Shown here in pieces: positions 35,142-43,362 of a stretch of 64,000 nucleotides of DNA (positions within the stretch are counted from its first letter, which is position 1; the number at the start of each line of letters is the position of its first letter). The position numbers and the translations under genes are program-made. The notes beneath the pieces are model-generated. The model was not told the origin of the DNA. It worked only from the letters and a program-made list of their open reading frames with translations, and did not search any database. Source of the DNA: Desulforamulus putei DSM 12395 (GTDB taxonomy: Bacteria > Bacillota > Desulfotomaculia > Desulfotomaculales > Desulfotomaculaceae). The stretch lies in NCBI RefSeq assembly GCF_900129195.1, contig NZ_FQUY01000001.1:310001-374000 (forward strand), given 5' to 3'.

Positions 35142-35884
35142 TGTCCGGCGCCTATCTCCAGGAAATCTTTTCTTCAGTGCAGGGAGAAGGTCCCTTTGTT
35201 GGTTGCCGGCAGGTTTTTATAAGACTGGCGGGCTGTAACTGGACCTGTACTTACTGTGACACACCCACCGATCCGGCGCCAAAGACCTGGGTCATGGAAA
35301 AAACCCCCGGATGCAGAAACTTTATGACCTTGGCCAACCCGGTAGAACCGGTGGAGCTGGCCGAAATGATTACGAGCCATTATGATTTAACCCTGCATCA
35401 TTCCGTCAGTCTCACCGGCGGTGAACCGTTACTCCACACGCAATTTTTAAAGAAACTCATCCCCGGGATTTGCGGCACCCGGGCAGGCATTTTCTTAGAG
35501 ACCAACGGCACACTGCCCGATAAATTATCTTCGGTGATTGACTGGGTTGATATTGTAAGTATGGATGTTAAACTGGAGAGTTCAACCGGTACCAAGACCC
35601 CCTGGGATGCTCATAAAAGATTTTTAACGGTGGCGGCACGAAAAAAGGTGTACGTGAAAGTTGTGGTCTCTGCGTCAACAAAGGAAGCAGAGATAGAACA
35701 AACAGGCAAACTCATTTACAGCATCGATCCGGAAATTGAATTAATTCTGCAGCCTGTCACAGCCAGGGGAGGCATTGTTACGCCATCCGTTGACAGGGTC
35801 CTGAGACTTCAGGAACGTGCCCTCAAAATATTGCAAAACGTGAGGGTGATTCCGCAAACTCACCTGATGATGGGGCAGTTATAG
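35141..35884 (+). CDS. queE: 7-carboxy-7-deazaguanine synthase (radical SAM)
   Basis: Radical SAM enzyme that rearranges 6-carboxytetrahydropterin to 7-carboxy-7-deazaguanine. The cluster motif is CNWTCTYCD near residue 32, SLTGGEPLLH supplies the GGE motif, and FLETNGTLP is typical. It has the EIFSSVQGEGPFVGCRQVF start characteristic of QueE. GTG start overlaps the DUF366 stop by one base, with GGGGGG upstream. It is 247 aa. Confidence 0.92.
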   Translation: MSGAYLQEIFSSVQGEGPFVGCRQVFIRLAGCNWTCTYCDTPTDPAPKTWVMEKTPGCRNFMTLANPVEPVELAEMITSHYDLTLHHSVSLTGGEPLLHTQFLKKLIPGICGTRAGIFLETNGTLPDKLSSVIDWVDIVSMDVKLESSTGTKTPWDAHKRFLTVAARKKVYVKVVVSASTKEAEIEQTGKLIYSIDPEIELILQPVTARGGIVTPSVDRVLRLQERALKILQNVRVIPQTHLMMGQL

Positions 35885-35896
35885 AGGAGTGACAAA

Positions 35897-36463
35897 ATGT
35901 TTGATCTGCCAAAAATAGAACAAGCCGTAAAAATGATTTTAGAAGCCATTGGTGAAGACCCGGCCAGGGAGGGTTTGGTGGAGACGCCGGCCAGGGTGGC
36001 CAAAATGTATCAGGAAATTTTTGCCGGTTTGGAAGAAGACCCGGAGGCGCATCTGGATAAAACCTTTTCCGAGGAACATGAGGAAATGGTGCTGGTGAAG
36101 GACATTCGTTTGTTTAGCATGTGTGAACATCATTTGATTCCTTTCATTGGCAAGGCACACGTTTGCTACATTCCGAGAAACGGCAATGTCACCGGCTTAT
36201 CCAAACTGGCCAGGTTGGTTAACGGGTATGCCCGCCGCCCGCAGCTCCAGGAAAGACTGACTAAGCAAATTGCCGATGCCATTATGTCCCGCTTAAACCC
36301 CTACGGCGTACTGGTGGTGGTGGAAGCGGAACACCTCTGCATGTCTATGCGGGGGGTCAGAGCACCGGGGGCTAAAACGGTTACCTCGGCAGTCCGGGGC
36401 ATCTTTAAAAAGAACGAGGCTTCCCGGGCTGAAGCTATAAGTTTAATTATGAAGAGTGAATAA
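35897..36463 (+). CDS. folE: GTP cyclohydrolase I
   Basis: Converts GTP to 7,8-dihydroneopterin triphosphate, feeding QueD (and folate). Zinc and catalytic residues appear in [19 protein letters not shown] and in [15 protein letters not shown]. It is 188 aa, with GAGGAGTGAC before the ATG. Its place at the end of the que genes shows the operon makes its own pterin precursor. Confidence 0.95.
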   Translation: MFDLPKIEQAVKMILEAIGEDPAREGLVETPARVAKMYQEIFAGLEEDPEAHLDKTFSEEHEEMVLVKDIRLFSMCEHHLIPFIGKAHVCYIPRNGNVTGLSKLARLVNGYARRPQLQERLTKQIADAIMSRLNPYGVLVVVEAEHLCMSMRGVRAPGAKTVTSAVRGIFKKNEASRAEAISLIMKSE

Positions 36464-36478
36464 TCGGGAGGGAAATTT

Positions 36479-36661
36479 GTGAGCGCCGAAAGTAAAGGTT
36501 CGGATAAGCTTGAAATGATTGCCCAGCAAAGTTTTACCGCTTATCCGGAAATGTATAAAATAGTAGATTTTTTAAACAGGACGTTGAAGGATAAACAAAT
36601 CATTTTTGGCTTAACCAAAACGAAAGACGGCAAAATGACCATCTCGATTTATGAAACATAG
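36479..36661 (+). CDS. DUF4264/YpmA-like small protein
   Basis: A 60-aa protein with the pattern YPEMYKIVDFLNRTLKDKQIIFGLTK and a short terminal KMTISIYET strand, matching the small DUF4264 (YpmA-like) family of Firmicutes with unknown role. GTG start with GGGAGGG upstream. It lies between folE and surE with gaps under 20 nt, so it is probably co-transcribed. Confidence 0.7.
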   Translation: MSAESKGSDKLEMIAQQSFTAYPEMYKIVDFLNRTLKDKQIIFGLTKTKDGKMTISIYET

Positions 36662-36669
36662 GAGGATTT

Positions 36670-37431
36670 ATGCGGATACTCATTTCCAATGATGACGGGA
36701 TTTATGCCGACGGCATCGGTGAACTTCGCAAAGCCATGGAACAAATTGCGGACGAAGTCTATGTGGTGGCGCCGGACCGGGAACGAAGCGCCTGCGGTCA
36801 CGGCATTACGGTGACCCGGCCACTCAGGGCCAAAGTTCATAAGTTTAAGTCCGGCAAGGCAAAGGGCTGGGTTGTGGACGGCACCCCGGCGGATTGTATC
36901 AAGCTGGGCCTGGAGTCCATCTTAGAAGGCCCGCCGGACCTGGTGGTATCCGGCATCAACCTGGGTCCCAACTTGGGCACCGATGTTTTGTACTCCGGTA
37001 CGGTTTCCGCCGCCTTTGAGGGCGTGATTAATCACGTGCCGGCCATTGCCGTTTCCCTGGCCGCTTGGGAAGACCTTGATTACAAAGCAGCCGCCGAATT
37101 TATGAAGGAATTTGTGCCGCTGGTGATGGCCAATCCCCTGGACCCCGGCATTTTATTAAACATCAACATTCCCAACCGTTACGACGGGCGCGGCATCAGG
37201 ATCACCCGGCTGGCCCGGCGCCGTTATATCAAATGCTTTGACAAGCGGGTGGACCCAAGGGGCAAAATCTATTTCTGGATGGCCGGGGAACCCTATAACC
37301 TGGACGAAGACGATCCGGAAACCGATGCTGCAGCCATTAACGACGGGTTCGTATCCATTACCCCGCTGCATCTGGACCTCACCGATTATGCTTATCGAAA
37401 AAAAATGGCCGGCTGGTTGCCGACCAAGTAG
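36670..37431 (+). CDS. surE: 5'-nucleotidase SurE
   Basis: Metal-dependent nucleoside monophosphate phosphatase of 253 aa. The metal-binding NDDG is at residue 7, followed by APDRERSACGHGIT, VSGINLGPNLG and YSGTVSAAFEG. AGGAGG precedes the ATG. It is the last gene of the que/folE transcript, and a terminator follows at 37439. Confidence 0.93.
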   Translation: MRILISNDDGIYADGIGELRKAMEQIADEVYVVAPDRERSACGHGITVTRPLRAKVHKFKSGKAKGWVVDGTPADCIKLGLESILEGPPDLVVSGINLGPNLGTDVLYSGTVSAAFEGVINHVPAIAVSLAAWEDLDYKAAAEFMKEFVPLVMANPLDPGILLNINIPNRYDGRGIRITRLARRRYIKCFDKRVDPRGKIYFWMAGEPYNLDEDDPETDAAAINDGFVSITPLHLDLTDYAYRKKMAGWLPTK

Positions 37432-37438
37432 TTTTTTT

Positions 37439-37466
37439 AAAGCTCTCTTTCCGGAGAGCTTTTTTA
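37439..37466 (+). terminator. Rho-independent terminator after surE
   Basis: AAAGCTCTC (37439-37447), TTTCC loop, GAGAGCTTT with T run to 37465. It overlaps the stop codon of the convergent spore-protein gene. Confidence 0.8.
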
Positions 37467-37634
37467 CACCAATTCATTGGCCTTTTCCAAAGCGATCCGC
37501 ACAAAATTACCGCACTGACGGGAGGTCAAATTGCCGTAATCGCTTTTTTCGCCTAGAATTAATCCTTCCACACCCTGCACCCTGGCTGCATAGTGCTTCA
37601 TTCTGTAATCCATTACTTTATTACGCCTTGCCAT
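37464..37634 (-). CDS. Small acid-soluble spore protein, alpha/beta-type-like, 56 aa
   Basis: A 56-aa protein, MARRNKVMDYRMKHYAARVQ followed by a GEKSDYGNLTSRQCGNFV segment and an ALEKANELV end. The DYGNLTSRQCG motif and terminal helix are those of alpha/beta-type SASPs, which coat spore DNA. It is shorter than usual and lacks the GG of the common GGxM motif, where CGNFVR is found. AAGGAGG sits 8 nt before its ATG. It is convergent with surE. A CATACTA box typical of sigma-G promoters lies 200 bases upstream, at 37834-37840. Confidence 0.7.
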   Translation of the reverse strand: MARRNKVMDYRMKHYAARVQGVEGLILGEKSDYGNLTSRQCGNFVRIALEKANELV

Positions 37635-37833
37635 GATTGTTTCCTCCTTTGCAAAAATTTCGCTGTGCCGAATTTCTTTCCGCTCAGGCTAGATCTCGTC
37701 CTGGGTGATTTTAACCTGAGAGGCCTGTATTCGGCAAATGTACCGTTGGATTGCCTTTTTAGAAGGCTCCAGGCAGCAAAACCAGAACGATGTAAATCGA
37801 GTTAAAATAATTATTTTATCCTTACGTTAACCA

Positions 37834-37840
37834 TAGTATG
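37834..37840 (-). promoter_or_regulatory. Possible forespore (sigma-G/F type) -10 box
   Basis: The minus strand reads CATACTA, the sigma-G -10 consensus, between spoVB and the SASP gene. The -35 region (AAAATAA, 17-18 nt upstream) is a poor match and the leader would be about 200 nt, so this is tentative. The rest of the gap from 37635 to 37913 holds no gene that I can support. Confidence 0.25.
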
Positions 37841-37913
37841 TGATGTGTTTGGCAAAATTATTTTGCAAAAAAATTGGTCACAAAACCAACCAATACGAAA
37901 AATACTTATAAAT

Positions 37914-39461
37914 TTAAAATCGTTTGGTTACCAGTCGTACAACGTGCAGAAAATCCTTGCGGTGAATTCCTCCCAGCAAAAACAGGAGAATTACATAAAC
38001 CAGGCAACCTGCCACCAATGATACAATCAAGGTTAATAAAGGAGAAAAGGATAAAAATAACTTAATCTGCCAGATCACCATAGCCATGCCCAGGGCTGAT
38101 AGGAAGGGTTTGACAACATCGTGTGATAAATGTAGTCGATAACCGATTAATTTATTTAAATCAAGATAATTTAATAAAGCTATTAACACATAAAAAACGT
38201 TTAGTGCCAGGGCGGAACCCAGGATTCCCAGGGAGGGAATGGCTGTTAAGTAATAAAGCCCCAGTATTTTAAAGACCGAAGCAATGACCAGGTTTTTAAA
38301 AGGTTTTACCGCTTCGCCCATCCCTTGCAATATGCCGGTGGTTGTCTGCTGGAAATAGAGGAAGGGACCTCCGAAGGCCAATGCTGCCAGAATGATCCCC
38401 GCATCGGCATAGCCAAACAGAATGCCGCACATTTCTTTGGGTAATAACAAAAAAGCAACGGTACAGGGTAAACCGGCGCCGATGGTAATGCGCAAAGCCT
38501 GGGATGTTCTGGTTTGCACCAACTTGTGGTTTTCCAGAGCCAGAGCGTCCGAGATGGCCGGTACCAGAGCAGTGGCCAGAGCAATGGTAATCATGGTGGG
38601 AGTAAAAAGCAGGGTTTCTGCTATACCTACCAGTTGGCCATAGACAGAAGTTGCCTGGTGGACAGACATTCCCGCAGCCTGCAGCCGCTGGGGGATCAAA
38701 ACGGCATCCGCCGACATCAACAGTGTGCTGACAAACCTTGTCAAAGTAACCGGGACCCCCAGGCCAAAAATGCTGGCAATGGTCCGCCTAAAGGGTTCAT
38801 ATACCGGCCTTGACCTGGCAGTAACCCGTTGTTTCCTTGTGAAATAGAGATAAATCATGGTTAAACAGCCTGTGAACTCGCCAATCACCACACCCAGGGA
38901 AGCGCCTACGGCAGCGTACTCAACTCCCTTTGGCAGCAGCAGGTAAGCAATGCACAGTCCTGCCACAACCCGGACGATCTGTTCCAGGGTCTGGGTAATG
39001 GCCGTGGGGGTCATCTGCTGTAAACCCTGAAAATACCCTCGAAAGGCGGAACAGATGGAAACCACAATGATCCCGGGAATCAGGCAGAGGAAGATATAGT
39101 ACACTTTTGGGTTGGGAAAAACAAGCTTCATCAGCAGGGGAGAAGCCATCACCAGCAGAGCAGTAAAGATAACACTGGAGAGAATCAAAATAGAAAGGCT
39201 TATTTTAAAAACCCGGTTCGCCCCTCTGACATTATTCTTTGCCATTTCCTCCGCCACCAGCTTGGCAATGGCCACCGGGATGCCCATGGTTGCCAGGACC
39301 AGAACCAGGATATACAAAGGAAAAACCATATTAAACAAGCCGATTCCCTCGGGTTTGATTAACCTGATCATAACGATTTGATAAATGAAACCGATGATAC
39401 GGTTAACAAAGCTTGCTGACAGTAAAATCAAAGCGCCGATAACAAAGGATTGTCGAGACAT
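37914..39461 (-). CDS. spoVB: Stage V sporulation protein B (MOP-family flippase)
   Basis: Polytopic membrane protein of 515 aa with about 14 helices, of the multidrug/oligosaccharidyl-lipid/polysaccharide flippase superfamily. Family features are GFIYQIVMIRLIKPEGIGLFN-type helix 1 to 2 and SICSAFRGYFQG. SpoVB supports cortex peptidoglycan precursor export in sporulation. AAGGA lies 9 nt before the ATG at 39461; a GTG at 39467 gives two extra residues. Other flippases of the group are possible. Confidence 0.82.
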   Translation of the reverse strand: MSRQSFVIGALILLSASFVNRIIGFIYQIVMIRLIKPEGIGLFNMVFPLYILVLVLATMGIPVAIAKLVAEEMAKNNVRGANRVFKISLSILILSSVIFTALLVMASPLLMKLVFPNPKVYYIFLCLIPGIIVVSICSAFRGYFQGLQQMTPTAITQTLEQIVRVVAGLCIAYLLLPKGVEYAAVGASLGVVIGEFTGCLTMIYLYFTRKQRVTARSRPVYEPFRRTIASIFGLGVPVTLTRFVSTLLMSADAVLIPQRLQAAGMSVHQATSVYGQLVGIAETLLFTPTMITIALATALVPAISDALALENHKLVQTRTSQALRITIGAGLPCTVAFLLLPKEMCGILFGYADAGIILAALAFGGPFLYFQQTTTGILQGMGEAVKPFKNLVIASVFKILGLYYLTAIPSLGILGSALALNVFYVLIALLNYLDLNKLIGYRLHLSHDVVKPFLSALGMAMVIWQIKLFLSFSPLLTLIVSLVAGCLVYVILLFLLGGIHRKDFLHVVRLVTKRF

Positions 39462-39677
39462 GTCCACTTTCCTTTCGCCATGACAAGGCCGGATATTCCA
39501 CTATGTTATGTTTATGACAGTGGATACACTGGTATGAAAAGTAAGCCAAAAGAAAAAATAGCAACGCAAAAAAATAAAAGTCAATTTTCAATATATTAAG
39601 AGGATTTGGATAAAGCGTGTAGAAATGTTAACATAAATTTAATACCGTAAACCTTGATTTTGGGTGAAAAAACAGCC

Positions 39678-39729
39678 AACATGGTAGCATGTTGCCATTT
39701 TTACCTGGTTCTGGTTAAATGTATATAAT
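39678..39729 (+). promoter_or_regulatory. Promoter and dyad upstream of fusA2
   Basis: CAACATG and CATGTTG (39678-39695) form a 7-bp dyad. Just downstream, TTTACC (39700-39705), 18 nt, TATAAT (39724-39729) form a sigma-A promoter. The dyad abuts the -35 and may be an operator. The rest of the 39462-39773 gap is AT-rich with no gene. Confidence 0.45.
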
Positions 39730-39773
39730 TTGCTAAGAGAGGATACCATTATAAACAAAAGGAGGCCTGAACT

Positions 39774-41780
39774 TTGAAAAATTACCAATCCAATCAACTC
39801 CGCAATGTCGCAGTGGTTGCCCACGGTGGTTCTGGCAAAACTTCTCTGGTAGAAGCCATGCTGTTTAACACCGGAACGCTTTCCCGACTTGGCCGAGTAG
39901 AAGACGGCACCACTGTTTCAGACTACCATCCTGAAGAAACTGCCCGTAAAATGACCATTCATACTAGTTTGGTCCCCGTGGAGTGGAATAATACAAAGAT
40001 CAACCTGTTGGATACCCCGGGCTTCTCCGATTTCATAGGTGAAGTAAAAGGTTCTTTACGTGTGGCTGACGGCGCTTTATTTGTTGTTTCCGCTGTAGAC
40101 GGTGTTCAGGTTCAGCATGAAGTGATCTGGGATATGTGCAACGAGATGCCCAAGATTGTAGTTATTAATAAAATGGATCGTGAAAATGCGAACTTTGATA
40201 AGGTTTTAGAAGACCTGAAAGCAAAGTTTGGGGCTAACTTTGTGCCGATCCAACTTCCCATTGGCGCTTTCACCGACTTCAGCGGTGTTGTCAACGTAAT
40301 GGACCAAAAGGCCTTTACCGGTGACGGCAAGGGCAAAGAAACACCTGTTCCGGAAGATCTGGCTGACCAAATTGAAGTGTACCGTGAGGCCCTGGTGGAA
40401 GCTGCCGCTGAGGGCGACGATGAACTGACCATGAAATATCTGGAAGGGGAAGAGTTGACCCCGGATGAAATTAAAGACGGCTTCCGCAAGTGCCTAGCCC
40501 AGGGTAAGGTTGTACCTGTACTGGCTTGCAGCGCCACCAAGAATATTGGTGTAGCCCAAATCCTTGATTTTCTGGCTGCTTATTTCCCGGCTCCCAAGGT
40601 TGAGGAAGGTCCTGTGGCTGCCCTGGTATTTAAGACCATCGCCGACCCCTATGTAGGTAAGATGAACTTTATCCGGGTCTTCCGGGGGCAATTAAAGAAT
40701 GACTCTGCCATTGTTAACGTAACCAAAGATAAACCCGAAAAAATTGGGCAGATCCTGTATGTGCGCGGCAAAGCCACCAGCCAAACCGACGTTGTTCCTT
40801 GCGGCGACCTGGCGGTACTGGTGAAGCTGCAGGATACCAACACCGGGGACACCTTGGCCGATAAAGATAAGCCCATGGAGTTAGAGGGCATTGAATTCCC
40901 GGTTCCCACCCTGACCACTGCGGTTGCTCCCAAGAGTAAAAACGACGAAGATAAACTGGGGGATGCCCTGTTAAAGTTAACCGAAGAAGATCCCACCATT
41001 AAGGTCCAGAAGAATACTGAAACCAAGCAAACCCTGCTGATTACCATGGGCGAAGCCCAGACCCAGATCATGGTTGATCGCCTAAAGAAGAAATACGGTG
41101 TTGATGTGGTACTGGAAGAACCTAAAGTTCCCTATCGCGAAACCATTCGCAAGAAGGTTGAAGTGGAGGGCAAGCACAAGAAACAATCCGGCGGTCGCGG
41201 TCAATACGGCCATGTCTGGATTCGTTTTGAGCCCACCGATGAACACTTCGTCTTTGCCGAAGAAGTTTTCGGCGGCGCCGTTCCCAAGAACTACTTCCCG
41301 GCCGTTGAAAAGGGCCTGAGAGAAGCAATGGAAGAAGGCGTGCTGGCAGGATTCCCTGTCACCGGTCTGAAGGCCACCCTGTATGACGGCTCCTACCACC
41401 CGGTGGACTCCTCTGAAATGGCCTTTAAGATTGCAGCCCATTTAGCCTTCAAGAAAGGTTGCGAGCAGGCCAGCCCGGTTTTGCTGGAGCCCATTCAAAA
41501 CGTAGAAGTAACCGTACCGGAACAGTTCATGGGCGACATCATCAGTGACTTCAACACCAAGCGCGGTCGTGTGCTGGGCACCGAACCCATGGGCAAACTG
41601 GTAAAAATCCGTGCCCAGGTTCCTCTGTCTGAAATGTACCGTTATGCCATCGACCTGAAGTCTATGACCCAGGGCCGCGGTTCCTTTACCATGGAATTCT
41701 ACAGTTACGAAGAATTCTCCGGTCGCGAAGCTGAAATGGTTATTAAAAAGGCCCGGGAAGAAAAGGAAGCCAACAAGTAG
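39774..41780 (+). CDS. Elongation factor G-like GTPase (EF-G2 type)
   Basis: A 668-aa translational GTPase related to EF-G. The P-loop is AHGGSGKTSL instead of the canonical AHIDAGKT, the G3 motif is DTPGFSDF and the G4 motif NKMD; these are hallmarks of the FusA2-type proteins. Domains II-V follow, with the GRGQYGHVWIRFEP and VDSSEMAFKIAAHLAFK segments. TTG at 39774 has AAAGGAGG 8 nt upstream. Role in ribosome function is not established for this subfamily. Confidence 0.88.
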   Translation: MKNYQSNQLRNVAVVAHGGSGKTSLVEAMLFNTGTLSRLGRVEDGTTVSDYHPEETARKMTIHTSLVPVEWNNTKINLLDTPGFSDFIGEVKGSLRVADGALFVVSAVDGVQVQHEVIWDMCNEMPKIVVINKMDRENANFDKVLEDLKAKFGANFVPIQLPIGAFTDFSGVVNVMDQKAFTGDGKGKETPVPEDLADQIEVYREALVEAAAEGDDELTMKYLEGEELTPDEIKDGFRKCLAQGKVVPVLACSATKNIGVAQILDFLAAYFPAPKVEEGPVAALVFKTIADPYVGKMNFIRVFRGQLKNDSAIVNVTKDKPEKIGQILYVRGKATSQTDVVPCGDLAVLVKLQDTNTGDTLADKDKPMELEGIEFPVPTLTTAVAPKSKNDEDKLGDALLKLTEEDPTIKVQKNTETKQTLLITMGEAQTQIMVDRLKKKYGVDVVLEEPKVPYRETIRKKVEVEGKHKKQSGGRGQYGHVWIRFEPTDEHFVFAEEVFGGAVPKNYFPAVEKGLREAMEEGVLAGFPVTGLKATLYDGSYHPVDSSEMAFKIAAHLAFKKGCEQASPVLLEPIQNVEVTVPEQFMGDIISDFNTKRGRVLGTEPMGKLVKIRAQVPLSEMYRYAIDLKSMTQGRGSFTMEFYSYEEFSGREAEMVIKKAREEKEANK

Positions 41781-41785
41781 TAATA

Positions 41786-41818
41786 AAACCCAGGGGGCGC
41801 ATGCTCCTGGGTTTCTTC
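41786..41818 (+). terminator. Rho-independent terminator
   Basis: AAACCCAGG (41786-41794) pairs with CCTGGGTTT (41806-41814), followed by CTTC; loop contains GCGCATGC. Confidence 0.65.
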
Positions 41819-41831
41819 ATCTTTGGAAAAA

Positions 41832-41999
41832 CTATCCTTTGTTGCGTTCCGCAAAACGGGTTAATTCCTGTTCTTTTTCACAATAGGTCCAGTCTTCCGG
41901 TGATATCAGGTTGACTCTTTTGGGTTTGGGCTTCGGCTGCAGTTCCTCCGCGGTCTCCATATTACTTTTATTGGGGTCAAAATAGATAAAATGCCCCAT
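41832..41999 (-). CDS. Small hydrophilic protein, 55 aa
   Basis: A 55-codon frame, MGHFIYFDPNKSNMETAEEL then a KPKPKRVNLISPEDW stretch and a charged end. AGGTGAG lies upstream of its ATG. It is coding-like because the sequence is balanced and the start is well placed, but it resembles nothing I know. It is convergent with fusA2 and separated by a terminator. Confidence 0.55.
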   Translation of the reverse strand: MGHFIYFDPNKSNMETAEELQPKPKPKRVNLISPEDWTYCEKEQELTRFAERNKG

Positions 42000-42176
42000 T
42001 TTCACTCACCTGCCTGAGTCAATATTGTTGCTTAACATCTCCTTGTCATAATTAGTTTTAGCTGATAAAATATATTTATTCTCAGGTATTAAAACAAATC
42101 AAATCTGTTTTGCCGGGATGGGAAAATTAGGAAAAGGTTGAATGCTATTTTATAGTAAAAGGTGACATTTTTTATG

Positions 42177-42205
42177 TTGACTAACAACCGGGTTTTTGAT
42201 ATACT
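42177..42205 (+). promoter_or_regulatory. Promoter of tRNA-Trp
   Basis: TTGACT (42177-42182), 17 nt, TATACT (42200-42205), 32 bases before the mature tRNA. Confidence 0.75.
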
Positions 42206-42236
42206 AACTCTTGCGTCAGGGAAGTAAATGTTATAC

Positions 42237-42312
42237 GGGGGTATAGCTCAATTGGTAGAGTAGCGGTCTCCAAAACCGTTGGTTCTGGGTTCGAGTCCTA
42301 GTGCCCCCGCCA
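42237..42312 (+). tRNA. tRNA-Trp (anticodon CCA)
   Basis: A 76-nt cloverleaf with encoded CCA. The acceptor GGGGGTA (42237-42243) pairs with TGCCCCC (42302-42308), then G discriminator and CCA. The anticodon loop CTCCAAA has CCA at 42270-42272, which reads UGG. The T-loop is GGTTCGAGTCC-like. A terminator follows at 42318. Confidence 0.95.
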
Positions 42313-42317
42313 ATTAG

Positions 42318-42355
42318 GAAATCAGCAACCTGTGAGGGGCTGATTTCTTTTTTTA
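42318..42355 (+). terminator. Terminator after tRNA-Trp
   Basis: GAAATCAGC (42318-42326) pairs with GCTGATTTC (42339-42347), followed by a T run. Confidence 0.8.
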
Positions 42356-42396
42356 TATAATCAAACCGAATAATTTATAAAAATATCACCCCGGTA

Positions 42397-42429
42397 AATA
42401 AAAACCCGCCGTCTCAAGGGACAGCGGGT
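42397..42429 (-). terminator. Terminator for the coiled-coil gene
   Basis: ACCCGC/GCGGGT (42404-42429) with an inner GTC/GAC; on the minus strand it is followed by TTTTATTT. Confidence 0.7.
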
Positions 42430-42463
42430 AGTTCTGTTTACGAAAAAAAGGGCTGTTAACCCG

Positions 42464-42841
42464 TTAAGCTTCAATTTGCTTTTTTATACGATTAATTTCC
42501 TTTTTGTTTTGGCGTGTTTCGTGTTCTAATAATTCAACGTCCGCTGTCAAGTAAACCAGTTTGCCGTCTATGTCGTTCAGTCGGTTTTTGATTTCAATAA
42601 TTTCTGCTTTCATCTCATTCATTTCTGCCCTGATCTCATGTATTTCTGCCTTCATGCCGGCCATTTCTGCTTTCATCTCGTTTATTTCTGCCTTCATACC
42701 AGCCATTTCTGCTTTCATCTCGTTTATTTCTACCTTCATGCCGGTCATTTCTGCTTTTAGATCGTTCTGTCCCTCCAGAACCTTGCCCACCATGGTAATC
42801 AACTGGCTTACCATTTGCTCCATGTTTTTGTTTTCAACCAC
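42464..42841 (-). CDS. Coiled-coil protein with 14-residue repeats
   Basis: A 125-aa protein. Residues near 20-95 are near-perfect repeats of MKAEINEMKAEMAG, forming a long coiled coil of heptads with M and I at core positions; the ends are less regular. The GTG at 42841 is 7 nt after AGGAGG; the frame from 42862 is not needed. It has no membrane segment. Similar repeat proteins vary in repeat number. Function unknown; a structural or oligomerising role is likely. Confidence 0.72.
   Translation of the reverse strand: MVENKNMEQMVSQLITMVGKVLEGQNDLKAEMTGMKVEINEMKAEMAGMKAEINEMKAEMAGMKAEIHEIRAEMNEMKAEIIEIKNRLNDIDGKLVYLTADVELLEHETRQNKKEINRIKKQIEA
42587..42760 (-). repeat. Tandem 42-bp coding repeats
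   Basis: The coiled-coil gene contains about four 42-bp units (14 codons), the best conserved at 42671-42712 and the copies on each side. The repeat number may vary between strains through slippage or recombination. Confidence 0.75.
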
Positions 42842-42992
42842 CGGAATCCCTCCTTTTAGCAATTATAACATGGGTTTTATAAGATGGGGAGGAAAGTTTT
42901 AACTCCGGTAATAAAAAAGACCTTGCAAAAATTTCAAAATCTATTGATATTATTAATATAAATGGTATAACGACACCTGGGGGGACTAAAGG

Positions 42993-43328
42993 ATGGCAAC
43001 AAAAATTATTGTATCAACTGTTTTTCTTTTAATCCTTGGTTTAGTAATGACAAAGGGCACCCATGAGAAAGATAACATACAAGAAACCCCATTGGTCTAT
43101 CGCAATCCAACGGTTCAATATATTTTAAAACTTTCCATCCTGTTATTTATTGGTTTCTCGGGTTTTTTGTTATTTTATGACTGGAAATTGTTTATCGGCC
43201 TGCTGTTTGTGGGCATCCTTACCGCGAAGTTTACCACAATACCTATTTGGGATAAACTGTTTTACGTTTTGTTTGCCCCCCAGGCGGAATCGCTCGAACA
43301 GAAAAAACGCCGTAAGAAAAGAAAATAA
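42993..43328 (+). CDS. Small membrane protein, 111 aa
   Basis: Not recognised. One hydrophobic N-terminal helix (STVFLLILGLVMTKG), then a polar stretch, and one or two helices near residues 48-85 (SILLFIGFSGFLLFYDW, LFIGLLFVGILTAKF). The C-terminus is strongly basic, KKRRKKRK, and probably cytoplasmic. GGGGGG precedes the ATG. It is convergent with the hydrogenase-like gene, sharing a palindromic terminator. Confidence 0.65.
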   Translation: MATKIIVSTVFLLILGLVMTKGTHEKDNIQETPLVYRNPTVQYILKLSILLFIGFSGFLLFYDWKLFIGLLFVGILTAKFTTIPIWDKLFYVLFAPQAESLEQKKRRKKRK

Positions 43329-43339
43329 AACAGCAGCAA

Positions 43340-43361
43340 AAACCGGCCCCGGGGCCGGTTT
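43340..43361. terminator. Bidirectional palindromic terminator
   Basis: AAACCGGCCCC joined directly to GGGGCCGGTTT, a 22-base palindrome between convergent genes. Confidence 0.75.
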
Positions 43362-43362
43362 G

